64,000 bases of DNA, from NCBI RefSeq assembly GCF_044904665.1, contig NZ_JADIKM010000001.1, positions 1 to 64,000 of the forward strand. Direction: 5' to 3'. The notes beneath the pieces are model-generated. The model saw only the letters and a list, made by a program, of their open reading frames with translations, did not search any database and was not told the origin of the DNA. Position numbers and translations under genes: made by a program. This DNA is from Dyella_A ginsengisoli (GTDB lineage Bacteria > Pseudomonadota > Gammaproteobacteria > Xanthomonadales > Rhodanobacteraceae). Positions 44,776-52,821 of the stretch are shown piece after piece. The first letter of the stretch is position 1, and each line of letters opens with the position of its first letter.

Positions 44776-45261
44776 TTACTTGGTGACCACTTCGCGATGC
44801 ATCGGCGCGAGCTTGCCGAGCAGCTTGTTCTGCGAGCGGAACGGAATGTTGTGCTTGTTCATCGCCAGCTGCAGGTCTTCCACCAGCGCGTAGAAGCCGG
44901 CGCGGTCGATGCCGAGGTTGCGATGCGCCTGCACCATGTCCTTGCCGGTGTAGGTGCACGGACCGTCCAGGATCACGCAGAACTGGTCGACCAGTTCGGC
45001 CTTGATGTGCGCCTGGTCGGCGTTCTCGAAGTACGGGCGGGTGCGCGCATCGGCCAGCAGGTTGGTCATGAAGTCGTCCATCAGGCTGACCAGCCCGGCC
45101 TTGCCGCCGAAGTCGTCGAACACCGGCTTGAGCGAAGCGTCGCGCGGGGCCGGGTTGGGCGCGCCGGTGGGCGTGGTCATCGCATCCTGGGCGAATGCGG
45201 CGGAGCTGGCGGACATCAGGCCCAGGCCCAGCGCCAGCAGGTAGTGAGTCATTTTCGACAT
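44776..45261 (-). CDS. exported group 1 truncated hemoglobin
   Basis: 161 residues: signal peptide (about 1-24, cut at AFA-Q), a linker, then a 2-on-2 globin of group 1 with FGGKAGLVSLMDDF (helix B), DGPCTYTGKDM and the proximal histidine in VQAHRNLGI (His113). Group 1 hemoglobins bind O2 or detoxify NO and are normally cytosolic, so the signal peptide is unusual. The position that is often Tyr at B10 looks like Met here. It is flanked by a cupredoxin and a DUF3034 protein in one leftward run. Confidence 0.85.
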   Translation of the reverse strand: MSKMTHYLLALGLGLMSASSAAFAQDAMTTPTGAPNPAPRDASLKPVFDDFGGKAGLVSLMDDFMTNLLADARTRPYFENADQAHIKAELVDQFCVILDGPCTYTGKDMVQAHRNLGIDRAGFYALVEDLQLAMNKHNIPFRSQNKLLGKLAPMHREVVTK

Positions 45262-45289
45262 GGTGTGATCCTCGATCCGAAAGGGATGA

Positions 45290-46186
45290 TCAGAAGCCGA
45301 CCTGCACCGAGGCGTAGAGGCCGCGCTGCTTGTCCTTGATGACGATGTTGCCGAGGTCGGCGTAGGCCACCGTCAGCGACACGTGCTTGGTCGGCGCCCA
45401 GGCGATGAACAGATCGGCCCAGTCGTCTTCCTTGGCGATGCCGAGGTTGTTCGGCTTCTGCCGGTACTCCGCGCCGATCGCCACGTTGCGGCTGAGCAGG
45501 TAGGCCACCGAGCCCTCGAACATCGGCTGGTAGCTGTTGCGCTTGTCGCCGCCGAAACCGAGGATGCCGGTCTGGTTGGCCTTGGTGAGGCGTACCGTGG
45601 CGTTGAGCAGCACGCTCTGCGAAAGAATCAGCTTGGTGGCGCTGATGTAGTAGTCGGTGCCCTGCGAGCGCTTGGCGCCGACGAATTTCACCACCGCGTC
45701 CTGATCGTTCTTCTTGTACTGCGCACCGATCGACACCTGCGGCAGCCAGCTGTCCTGCTCGAGCACGGCGTCGCCGAACAGGCGCACCTTCACGCCCACC
45801 ACGGTCTGCTTGAAGGTGAAGCCGCGGCCCAGGCCCAGCGCGGCACCCACGTCCTCGGTGTTGAAGCGCTGCTGCGCCACCGACAGCTCGACGCGATCGT
45901 AGAAACCGACCGCCGCGCCGACGTCGTTGAGGTGGTAGTCCTGCACGTTGACGCGGGTGGCGAACGCGGTGGCGCCGATCTCGTCACGCGTGCCGTAGCC
46001 GGCGATCACTGCCCACGGCGTGAGGCCGCCACCGGCCGCGCCTTCGATCTGCGACACGCCGCCGGTGAGCAGCAATCGGTTGCTGGTGGTCGGCGCGTCG
46101 GCCGCGGCCACCAGGGTCGAACTCAATCCCAGGGCAACACTCATCCCTCCGAGCAGCATGGCCCGGAACCTACGTTGGCTGAACAT
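45290..46186 (-). CDS. DUF3034 family outer-membrane-type beta protein
   Basis: 298 residues with a signal peptide (about 1-28) and a body of alternating amphipathic strands ending in an aromatic residue (VQVGF), as expected for an outer-membrane beta barrel. GGLTPWAVIAGYGTRDEIG and the ending match DUF3034, a family with no known function. It precedes the hemoglobin by 28 bases, so it is likely co-transcribed and may be the outer-membrane part of the module. A GGACGTCC palindrome lies upstream. Confidence 0.78.
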   Translation of the reverse strand: MFSQRRFRAMLLGGMSVALGLSSTLVAAADAPTTSNRLLLTGGVSQIEGAAGGGLTPWAVIAGYGTRDEIGATAFATRVNVQDYHLNDVGAAVGFYDRVELSVAQQRFNTEDVGAALGLGRGFTFKQTVVGVKVRLFGDAVLEQDSWLPQVSIGAQYKKNDQDAVVKFVGAKRSQGTDYYISATKLILSQSVLLNATVRLTKANQTGILGFGGDKRNSYQPMFEGSVAYLLSRNVAIGAEYRQKPNNLGIAKEDDWADLFIAWAPTKHVSLTVAYADLGNIVIKDKQRGLYASVQVGF

Positions 46187-46246
46187 GGAACACTCCCTCT
46201 TTGGGTGACGCCTTGCGCGTCAGTGCATGAGTAGTACGCGGGGTTC

Positions 46247-46276
46247 GGACGTCCGGATGCACGGACGTCCGAAAAG
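46247..46276. repeat. GGACGTCC-core double palindrome
   Basis: TTCGGACGTCCG and CGGACGTCCGAA are 12-base inverted arms around ATGCA-type centre, and each arm itself contains the GGACGTCC palindrome. It lies between the COG4315 and DUF3034 genes. No T-run, so it is not a standard terminator. Confidence 0.6.
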
Positions 46277-46281
46277 CTTGA

Positions 46282-46668
46282 TCAGGGTGCGATGCGCGCG
46301 ACGTGCCAGCGGCCGTTGACGCCATCACCGCTGGCCTGGCCGGGAGTGACGTCGGCGACGTAGCCGTACAGCGGATGGCCGTGCACCGCCCACTGGCGGC
46401 TGCCGTCCTCGCGCGCGGCCAGATCGAGCGGTTCGTGGGCCACTGCGCCGGCGGTGGCCATCGCCGGCGGCCACACCTTGGCGCACGGACCGCTGCATAC
46501 GCTGCGGCCAGGCGCATCCGGATCGTAGGTATACAAGGTCATGCCGGCTGCATCGTGCAGGATGCCCTGCGCGTCGGCGACCGGGACCGACTGCGCGTGC
46601 ATGAGTGGGCTGGCCAATGCCAGGGCGAGGCCCATGCAAAGGCCGGGCAGATAGCGATGGGGCGTCAT
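46282..46668 (-). CDS. COG4315-type secreted repeat protein
   Basis: 128 residues with a signal peptide (about 1-25) and the COG4315 motif LYTYDPDAPGRS followed by CSGPCAKVWPP. The family is linked in places to electron transfer or stress and has no fixed role. First gene of the leftward exported cluster (COG4315, DUF3034, hemoglobin, cupredoxin, Cache). The two cysteines suggest a disulfide. Confidence 0.78.
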   Translation of the reverse strand: MTPHRYLPGLCMGLALALASPLMHAQSVPVADAQGILHDAAGMTLYTYDPDAPGRSVCSGPCAKVWPPAMATAGAVAHEPLDLAAREDGSRQWAVHGHPLYGYVADVTPGQASGDGVNGRWHVARIAP

Positions 46669-46996
46669 GCTGCGTGCTCCTTCCAGACAGGCCGATTGCC
46701 TGCGTGGATCGCTACGGGCTGCGGCGGCGCGGGGATGCGGCGACGTTCACGCGCAGTGCCTAGCGCGTGACGTGCCGCGCATTCCGCGTGCCGGCGACAG
46801 GGGGATGGCAACCGCGGACCGCCGCGTCATGATCCTGCCGTTGCTTGCCGAGGCGCGCTGCTGCCGCAAGATGCGACGCGACAACAGCAGTGCCGCGTGC
46901 ATCCTTCGCGATCCGTCACCGCGAGCGCGACGAATCCTCCCCGCGCGCTTGCACCGTTTGCGACACTGTGTCGATTCCACTGACGGAGTGAGCGAG
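46669..46996. other. divergent intergenic region, COG4315 to sugar kinase
   Basis: 328 bases without a credible gene. It holds one short perfect palindrome, CGACAC-T-GTGTCG (46961-46973), 24 bases before the kinase start, which could be an operator. Nothing else was recognised. Confidence 0.5.
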
Positions 46997-47953
46997 ATGA
47001 GCGAGGCGCGCGTGATCGTGTTTGGCGAAGCCCTGGTGGATGCGTTTACCGACGGCCCCGTGCCCGGTGGCGCGCCGTTCAACGTGGCCTGCCATCTCGC
47101 CGCGCTCGGTTTGTCTCCGCTGATGCTCACGCGGCTGGGCGATGACGATGCCGGCCGTGCGCTGCGTGCGGCGGCTGGCCGCAGCGGGTTGTCGCTGCAG
47201 TACGCCCAGATGGACGCGCGGACCGCCCGCGTGCTGGTGCACGAACGCGATGGCGGCCACGCGTTCGAGATTCCACCGGATCAGGCCTTCGACCGCATCG
47301 ACGCGGTGCAGGCCGTCGCCGCCGTGCGGGCGCTCGGCGCGGACACGCCGTGGCTGTACTTCGGCACGTTGGCGCTGCGTTCGCCGGTGTCGCGCGCAGC
47401 GCTGACGGCGGTGCGCCAGGCCACGCCGCATCGCGCCTTCGTCGACCTCAACTGGCGCGAGGCCGGGCCTTCGCCCGAGGTGATCCTCGAGCTGCTGCAC
47501 GACGTGCACGTGCTCAAGCTCAGCGACACGGAATTGGCGCAGCTGCTCGACTGGCTCGGCCTCGCACCGATGCACGGCGTGCCCACGCTCGACGATGCGC
47601 ACGCCTCGATGGCCGCCCTGTGCGCGCGCACCGGCGCACGCCACGTGCTGGTCAGCCACGGCGCCGACGGCGCGGCCGCGTGGAGCGCCGACGGCCGCTG
47701 CGTGGCGCGGGTCGCTGCCCCGCCGTTGCCGCAGCTGGTCGACACGGTGGGCGCCGGGGACGCCTTCAGCGCGATGATGCTGGCCGGACTCGCGCTGGGT
47801 CATCCGCTGGCATGCATGGTCGGCCAGTCGGTGGCCTTCGCCAGCCAGAGCTGCGGCTGGCGTGGCGCCCTGCCCGTCGATGGCGCGTTGTACCTGCCCT
47901 GGCGCAAGGCGCTGGAGCAAGCCGTGGCGACGGCGATCCCCCGAGGTCGCTGA
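46997..47953 (+). CDS. PfkB family carbohydrate kinase (fructokinase-like)
   Basis: 318-residue ribokinase-superfamily sugar kinase. N-terminal FGEALVDAF and GGAPFNVACHLA for sugar binding, and the C-terminal DTVGAGDAFSA with the catalytic aspartate. The subfamily resembles fructokinases (ScrK type), but no sugar transporter or glycosidase is adjacent to prove the substrate. The ATG at 46997 follows GGAGTGAGCGAG. The frame open upstream is not used. Ended by a bidirectional terminator shared with glnA. Confidence 0.85.
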   Translation: MSEARVIVFGEALVDAFTDGPVPGGAPFNVACHLAALGLSPLMLTRLGDDDAGRALRAAAGRSGLSLQYAQMDARTARVLVHERDGGHAFEIPPDQAFDRIDAVQAVAAVRALGADTPWLYFGTLALRSPVSRAALTAVRQATPHRAFVDLNWREAGPSPEVILELLHDVHVLKLSDTELAQLLDWLGLAPMHGVPTLDDAHASMAALCARTGARHVLVSHGADGAAAWSADGRCVARVAAPPLPQLVDTVGAGDAFSAMMLAGLALGHPLACMVGQSVAFASQSCGWRGALPVDGALYLPWRKALEQAVATAIPRGR

Positions 47954-47995
47954 CGTTCCAGCGCGGGCGTGCGTGACGCGCGCTCCTCGTCCACG

Positions 47996-48024
47996 AAAAA
48001 GGGGAGCCTTGCGGCTCCCTTTTT
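47996..48024. terminator. bidirectional intrinsic terminator
   Basis: GGGAGCC (48002-48008) and GGCTCCC (48013-48019) around TTGC, with five T on the right and five A on the left. It ends the sugar kinase rightward and glnA leftward. Confidence 0.88.
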
Positions 48025-48048
48025 GTTTGCAGCGGATCGGACCGAACG

Positions 48049-49458
48049 TCAGATCGCGTAGTACATCTGGAACTCCAGCGGGTGGGTGCTGGCGCGGTAG
48101 CGGGTAACTTCCTGCATCTTCAGCTCGATGTAGGCATCGATGAAGTCGTCGGTGAACACGCCACCGGCCTTGAGGAACTCGCGATCCTTGTCCAGCGCCT
48201 CGAGCGCGCCATCGAGGCTGGAGCACACCTGCGGGATGTTCTTCTCCTCTTCCGGCGGCAGGTCGTACAGGTCCTTGTCCGACGGCGCGCCCGGGTCGAT
48301 CTTGTTGATGATGCCGTCCAGGCCGGCCATCATCAGTGCAGTGAAGGTGAGGTAGCCCGACTGCAGCGGATCGGGGAAGCGCACCTCGATGCGGCGACCC
48401 TTGGGGCTCGACACGTACGGAATGCGGCAGCTCGCCGAGCGGTTGCGCGCCGAGTAGGCCAGCATCACCGGCGCCTCGAAGCCCGGCACCAGGCGCTTGT
48501 AGCTGTTGGTGCCGGAGTTGGCGAACGCGTTGATCGCCTTGGCGTGCTTGAAGATGCCGCCGATGTACCACAGCGCGGTCTGGCTCAGGCCGCCGTAGAG
48601 ATCGCCCGCGAACAGGTTCTCGCCACCCTTGGACAGCGACTGGTGCACGTGCATGCCGCTGCCGTTGTCGCCGACGATCGGCTTGGGCATGAAGGTGACG
48701 GTCTTGCCGTTCTGGTGGGCGACGTTCTTCACCACGTACTTCATGGTGATCAGCTCGTCGGCCTTCTTCACCAGCGTGTTGAACTTGACGCCGATCTCGC
48801 ACTGGCCGGCGTTGGCCACTTCGTGGTGGTGCACTTCGACCACCTGGCCGAGCGACTCCAGCACCTTGCACATGTCCGCGCGCAGGTCGCCCAGCGTGTC
48901 GACCGGGCTGACCGGGAAGTAGCCGCCCTTCACGCCCGGACGGTGGCCGGTGTTGTCACCGTCGTACTTGTAGCGCGAGCTCCAGGCCGCCTCTTCGGAG
49001 GCGATCTCGTAGAACACGCGGCCCATGTCGTTCTGCCAGCGCACCGAGTCGAAGATGAAGAACTCCGGCTCCGGGCCGAAGAACGCGGTGTCGGCGATGC
49101 CGGTGGACTTCAGGAACGCCTCGCCGCGCTTGGCGATCGAGCGCGGGTCGCGGCCGTAGGCCTGCATCGTCGACGGCTCCAGCACGTCGCAGTGGAGCAC
49201 CATCTGCGTGTGCGAGCTGAACGGGTCGAGGTAGGCGGTATCCGGATCGGGCATCAGCACCATGTCCGACTCGTTGATGCCCTTCCAGCCCGAGATCGAC
49301 GAGCCGTCGAACATCTTGCCGTCTTCGAAGGTGCTCTCGTCGATGGCGTGGACGGGGAAGGTGACGTGATGCTGCTTGCCCAGCATGTCGACGAAGCGGA
49401 GGTCGACGAACTCGACGTCATGCTCCTGGATCAGGTCAAGCACTTTGGCAACGGACAT
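48049..49458 (-). CDS. glnA: glutamine synthetase, type I
   Basis: Makes glutamine from glutamate and ammonia. The 469-residue subunit is the adenylylated GSI-beta form: DGSSISGWKGINESDM, HHEVANAGQCEIG, the ATP-loop KPIVGDNGSGMHVHQS, NRSASCRIPYV, and the regulatory tyrosine Tyr398 in KDLYDLPPEE. A sigma-54 promoter (49494-49509) and an NtrC-type site (49605-49621) lie upstream, so it is probably a nitrogen-starvation gene under NtrBC. It follows amtB in the same direction but has its own promoter. Confidence 0.97.
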   Translation of the reverse strand: MSVAKVLDLIQEHDVEFVDLRFVDMLGKQHHVTFPVHAIDESTFEDGKMFDGSSISGWKGINESDMVLMPDPDTAYLDPFSSHTQMVLHCDVLEPSTMQAYGRDPRSIAKRGEAFLKSTGIADTAFFGPEPEFFIFDSVRWQNDMGRVFYEIASEEAAWSSRYKYDGDNTGHRPGVKGGYFPVSPVDTLGDLRADMCKVLESLGQVVEVHHHEVANAGQCEIGVKFNTLVKKADELITMKYVVKNVAHQNGKTVTFMPKPIVGDNGSGMHVHQSLSKGGENLFAGDLYGGLSQTALWYIGGIFKHAKAINAFANSGTNSYKRLVPGFEAPVMLAYSARNRSASCRIPYVSSPKGRRIEVRFPDPLQSGYLTFTALMMAGLDGIINKIDPGAPSDKDLYDLPPEEEKNIPQVCSSLDGALEALDKDREFLKAGGVFTDDFIDAYIELKMQEVTRYRASTHPLEFQMYYAI

Positions 49459-49493
49459 GGAAAAACCTCGGGTGGGATTGGCTGATCGGTTTT

Positions 49494-49509
49494 AGCAAGC
49501 GCCATGCCA
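49494..49509 (-). promoter_or_regulatory. sigma-54 promoter of glnA
   Basis: On the minus strand TGGCATGGCGCTTGCT matches TGGCACG-N4-TTGCT with the GG and GC elements exactly ten bases apart. It lies about 36 bases before the glnA ATG. Confidence 0.75.
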
Positions 49510-49604
49510 CGGCGGCGGACGGCGCTAGAGCGGCCTGGAACAAGGACAGACGGCGCCTTGCCGGGCGCCATCCGCATCATACATGGGCAAGAAAGTGCAC
49601 GCGT

Positions 49605-49621
49605 TGCACCAAAAAAGAGCA
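49605..49621 (-). promoter_or_regulatory. NtrC enhancer site upstream of glnA
   Basis: The 17-base sequence TGCTC-N7-GTGCA (minus strand) differs at one of ten conserved positions from the NtrC consensus TGCAC-N7-GTGCA. An extra TGCAC half-site is adjacent. It lies about 100 bases upstream of the -24 element, a normal enhancer distance. Confidence 0.6.
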
Positions 49622-49652
49622 TGCCCGCCTCGGGGCGACGGGCATGCCGAGC

Positions 49653-51008
49653 TCAGCTTTCGTACGCGCTCTCGCCGTGCGAGGTGATGTCCAGGCCCTC
49701 GCGCTCGGCCTCGGCCGGCACCCGCAGCCCGAAGATCAGCTTCACGACCAGATACACGATCACCGAGACCACGCCGCTCCACGCCAGCGTGATGCCGACC
49801 CCCAGCGCCTGCACGCCCAGCTGCTGGACGATGGTGCTGTTGCCACTGCCGAATCCGGTACCGCCGAGCGCCGGTGCGCTGAACACGCCGGTAAGCAGGG
49901 CGCCGAGGATGCCGCCGATGCCGTGCACGCCGAACACGTCCAGCGCATCGTCCGCGCGCAGCAGCTTCTTCAACCCGGTGACGCCCCACACGCAGGCCAC
50001 GCTGGCCAGCGCGCCGATCACCAGCGAACCCATCGGACCCACCGTGCCGCACGCCGGGGTGATCGCCACCAGTCCGGCCACCGCGCCGGAGGCACCACCC
50101 ACCATCGAGGGCTTGCCCTTGGTCACCGCCTCCAGCAGCAGCCACGCCAGCACCGCCGCAGCGGTGGCCAGCAGGGTATTGATGAAGGCCAGGCCCGCGC
50201 CCGCGTTCGCCTCGAGGTTGGAGCCGGCGTTGAAGCCGAACCAGCCCACCCACAGGATTGCCGCACCGATCATGGTGAAGGTGACGTTGTGCGGCTTCAT
50301 CGACTCGCGGCCCAGGCCCAGGCGCGGGCCGACCATGTACGCACCGACCAGGCCGGCGATACCTGCGTTGATGTGCACCACCGTGCCGCCGGCGAAGTCC
50401 AGCGCGCCCTTGGCGAACAAAAAGCCGTCCGGCCCATACCAGACCATGTGCGCGATCGGCAGATAGGCAAAGGTGAACCACAGGGCAGTGAAGGCGAGCA
50501 CGGCGCGAAAGCGCATGCGCTCGGCGAACGAGCCCACGATCAGCGCACCGGTGATGCCGGCGAAGGTGGACTGGAACACCACGAACACGTATTCGGGCAG
50601 TGACACGCCGGCGGTGAAGGTGGCCGCCAGGCTGTCCTTGGTGACGCCCTTCAAGAACAGTTTGTCCAGGTTGCCGATGAAGGCGTTGCCGCCGTTGAAC
50701 GCCAGGCTGTAGCCGTAGATCACCCACAGCACCAGGATCATCGAGAACACCGTCATCACCTGCATCAGCACCGACAGCACGTTCTTCGAACGCACCAGGC
50801 CGCCGTAGAACAGGGCCAGGCCGGGCACCGTCATCAGCAGCACCAGCAGGGTGGAGGTGAGCATCCAGGCCACGTCGCCCTTGTCCACCACTGGCGCGGC
50901 GTCGGCCGCATGGGAGGCCGGCGACAGCGCCATCAGGCACAGCAACATCAGGGTCAGCACCCACGCGGGCAGCGCGCGCGCGGAGCGGGAAAGCACGATC
51001 TCTTTCAT
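49653..51008 (-). CDS. amtB: ammonium transporter AmtB
   Basis: 451 residues with a cleaved signal peptide (about 1-33) and eleven membrane helices. Landmarks are FYGGLVRSKN, the twin-His pore residues in the VVHINAG and FGVHGIGG regions, and DFAGGTVVHINAG. It takes up ammonium in the inner membrane and is blocked by deuridylylated GlnK, whose gene directly precedes it by 21 bases. Expected to be under NtrC control. Confidence 0.95.
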   Translation of the reverse strand: MKEIVLSRSARALPAWVLTLMLLCLMALSPASHAADAAPVVDKGDVAWMLTSTLLVLLMTVPGLALFYGGLVRSKNVLSVLMQVMTVFSMILVLWVIYGYSLAFNGGNAFIGNLDKLFLKGVTKDSLAATFTAGVSLPEYVFVVFQSTFAGITGALIVGSFAERMRFRAVLAFTALWFTFAYLPIAHMVWYGPDGFLFAKGALDFAGGTVVHINAGIAGLVGAYMVGPRLGLGRESMKPHNVTFTMIGAAILWVGWFGFNAGSNLEANAGAGLAFINTLLATAAAVLAWLLLEAVTKGKPSMVGGASGAVAGLVAITPACGTVGPMGSLVIGALASVACVWGVTGLKKLLRADDALDVFGVHGIGGILGALLTGVFSAPALGGTGFGSGNSTIVQQLGVQALGVGITLAWSGVVSVIVYLVVKLIFGLRVPAEAEREGLDITSHGESAYES

Positions 51009-51029
51009 GGAAAAACCTCGCGGGCGGAG

Positions 51030-51368
51030 TCAGAGGGCGTCGGCGTCGAGTTCGCCGGTGCGGATGCGGATGACCTGGTCGACCGGGCTGACGAAGATCT
51101 TGCCGTCGCCCACGCTGCCGGTCTTGGCGGACTGCTGGATCGCTTCCAGCACGCCGTCGAGCTGGTCATCCGTGACGACCACTTCCACTTTCAGCTTGGG
51201 CAGGAAGTCCACCACGTACTCCGCGCCGCGATACAGCTCGGTGTGGCCCTTCTGCCGGCCGAAGCCGCGCACCTCGCTTACCGTGATGCCGCTGACGCCC
51301 GCTGCGGCGAGCGCATCGCGCACCTCGTCGAGCTTGTACGGCCGGATGATGCAACTGATCAATTTCAT
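51030..51368 (-). CDS. glnK: PII nitrogen regulatory protein GlnK
   Basis: 112-residue PII protein: MKLISCIIRPYKLDEV start, T-loop with uridylylation site Tyr51 (YRGAEYVVDF) and the C-loop KIFVSPVDQVIRIRTGE. It binds ATP, ADP and 2-oxoglutarate and regulates AmtB, and through GlnB-like roles can affect NtrB and glutamine synthetase adenylylation. glnK-amtB is the classical operon. The porin gene upstream ends 85 bases before it. Confidence 0.96.
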   Translation of the reverse strand: MKLISCIIRPYKLDEVRDALAAAGVSGITVSEVRGFGRQKGHTELYRGAEYVVDFLPKLKVEVVVTDDQLDGVLEAIQQSAKTGSVGDGKIFVSPVDQVIRIRTGELDADAL

Positions 51369-51453
51369 GCCTGTCTCCCCTTCATGCTGGTTTCCCCGTC
51401 ATGCCTGTCTCGACGCGGGCGGTGGCACCACGGCCACCCCCGCGCGATGTCCA

Positions 51454-52215
51454 TCAGAACGCCTTGCTGAGCGTGAGAATGCCGGTGGCGCGCCCGATGT
51501 AATGGCCGTCGGCGTTGGTGTAGACGCTGCGCGAGGCATTGGTGTCGTAGTAGCCCAGCGACACCGAGTAGCCGTGGTCGAAGGCCTTGGTCACACCCAC
51601 CTTCCAGTCGCTGTAGGAGGCCCCCGCGACGTGCTTGACGTGCTGGTGGCCGACGTGGGTGTTGAGCGTCCAGCCCGGGCTGAACTCCACGTTGTAGGAG
51701 AGATCGACGTAGCCGGAGTGCTTGCTGTCGTAGAAGCCGAACAGGTTGGTGAACGCATGCGAGTACTTCAGCGTCACCCCCTTGTAGCCCAGCGAGCCGT
51801 AGACCTCGGTGGTGTACGGCCGGGTGAAGCCCGCCGGATAGCTGCCCGGGTAGTAGTACTCGTAGATGCCGACGTCGTAGCTGACACCGCTGCCGAAGCT
51901 GCCGCGGTAGCCGGTGTAGAAATCCAGCTCCACGCTGGAGGAGATATGCGCCGCATCGGTGGAGGCATCGGACAGCCAGCTGATGTTGCTGCCCCATGCG
52001 CCGACGTACCAGCCGCTGGCGTGGTCGTATTCGATGCCCGGCTGCACCGCCGGTTTCCAGTTGGTCTGCGACAGGCCCCGAAACAGGTAGTCGTTGACCA
52101 CCGCCACGCTGCCGACCACCGCGCTGGCCGGCGCATCGTCCGCCATTGCCTGAGTAGCCGCACTGCCCACCAGCACGGCCATGCCACACACCATTCCCCG
52201 CATGCATCGTTTCAT
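51454..52215 (-). CDS. TorF family putative porin
   Basis: 253 residues with a signal peptide (about 1-24) and strand-rich body. VVNDYLFRGLSQTNWKPAVQPG near the N terminus is the hallmark of the TorF/Gcw_chp family, and the final LSKAF ends in phenylalanine as outer-membrane barrels do. In this lineage it lies next to glnK-amtB, suggesting a role in uptake of nitrogen compounds. GGGAGG precedes the start at 52215. The upstream ATG gives an unlikely extension. Confidence 0.82.
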   Translation of the reverse strand: MKRCMRGMVCGMAVLVGSAATQAMADDAPASAVVGSVAVVNDYLFRGLSQTNWKPAVQPGIEYDHASGWYVGAWGSNISWLSDASTDAAHISSSVELDFYTGYRGSFGSGVSYDVGIYEYYYPGSYPAGFTRPYTTEVYGSLGYKGVTLKYSHAFTNLFGFYDSKHSGYVDLSYNVEFSPGWTLNTHVGHQHVKHVAGASYSDWKVGVTKAFDHGYSVSLGYYDTNASRSVYTNADGHYIGRATGILTLSKAF

Positions 52216-52821
52216 CACAACCCTCCCGCGCCAGAATGAACGTGCCACGTATGGACGTCTGGACGTCCATTCATGACACGCGTGAATCAAGCGATCACCC
52301 GCGCCGGCATGGGCGCAGCCGGGTCCGTCATCGCCGCGCCGGAGCGCGCGATGGACATGCGGGTGTGAAGCGGTGGAGCCGACCGCGAGCGACCGACGCA
52401 GAGGAGGCGGACCGCGCGCAAGGCGGGTCGCATGGCAAGGCCGGGCGACGGAGGGAAGGAACCACGGTGGCTCGCGGTGCCGCGCGCCTGCCTGGGCCTG
52501 ATCCCCCGATCAGTCGATCCGCCGGTGCCACGGGCGCGAGATGGACGCTGCCGCGAAGCGCGGATCGAAATCCTTGCCGCACTTCGATCCTGCCTTATGC
52601 ATTGTTGCGTTGCAATATGGTGACGCGCACGTGCTTATCACATTTCGTTACATGTGCACCGCGTCGCAACATGACTGTGCGGGGGAGCGGGCCGACCGCA
52701 GGGTGGCGGCAAAAAGTCCCAGCACCGCCCCGACCCCGCCGCCTTTCCCCAGCGCCAGCCCGTATGCTGTCGCCCCTTCCGGCGACCGCGGTGGTCGCGC
52801 TCACCCCAGGGTCTGCATCAC
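52216..52821. other. porin-uppP intergenic region
   Basis: 606 bases without a credible gene. It contains the 52251-52270 palindrome and a -24-like TGGCACG (minus strand, 52241-52247) with a degenerate -12. There is also a cluster of short inverted repeats at 52601-52675, including the near-palindrome ATTGTTGCGTTGCAAT and GTTGC/GCAAC arms, that could be an operator or a small structured transcript. Confidence 0.5.
52251..52270. repeat. 20-bp perfect palindrome upstream of the porin gene
   Basis: ATGGACGTC-TG-GACGTCCAT is perfect over 9-base arms. It lies directly upstream of the -24-like element. The GGACGTCC-type core is shared with 28592-28607 and 46247-46276. It may be a regulator site or a short repeat family. 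Confidence 0.55.
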
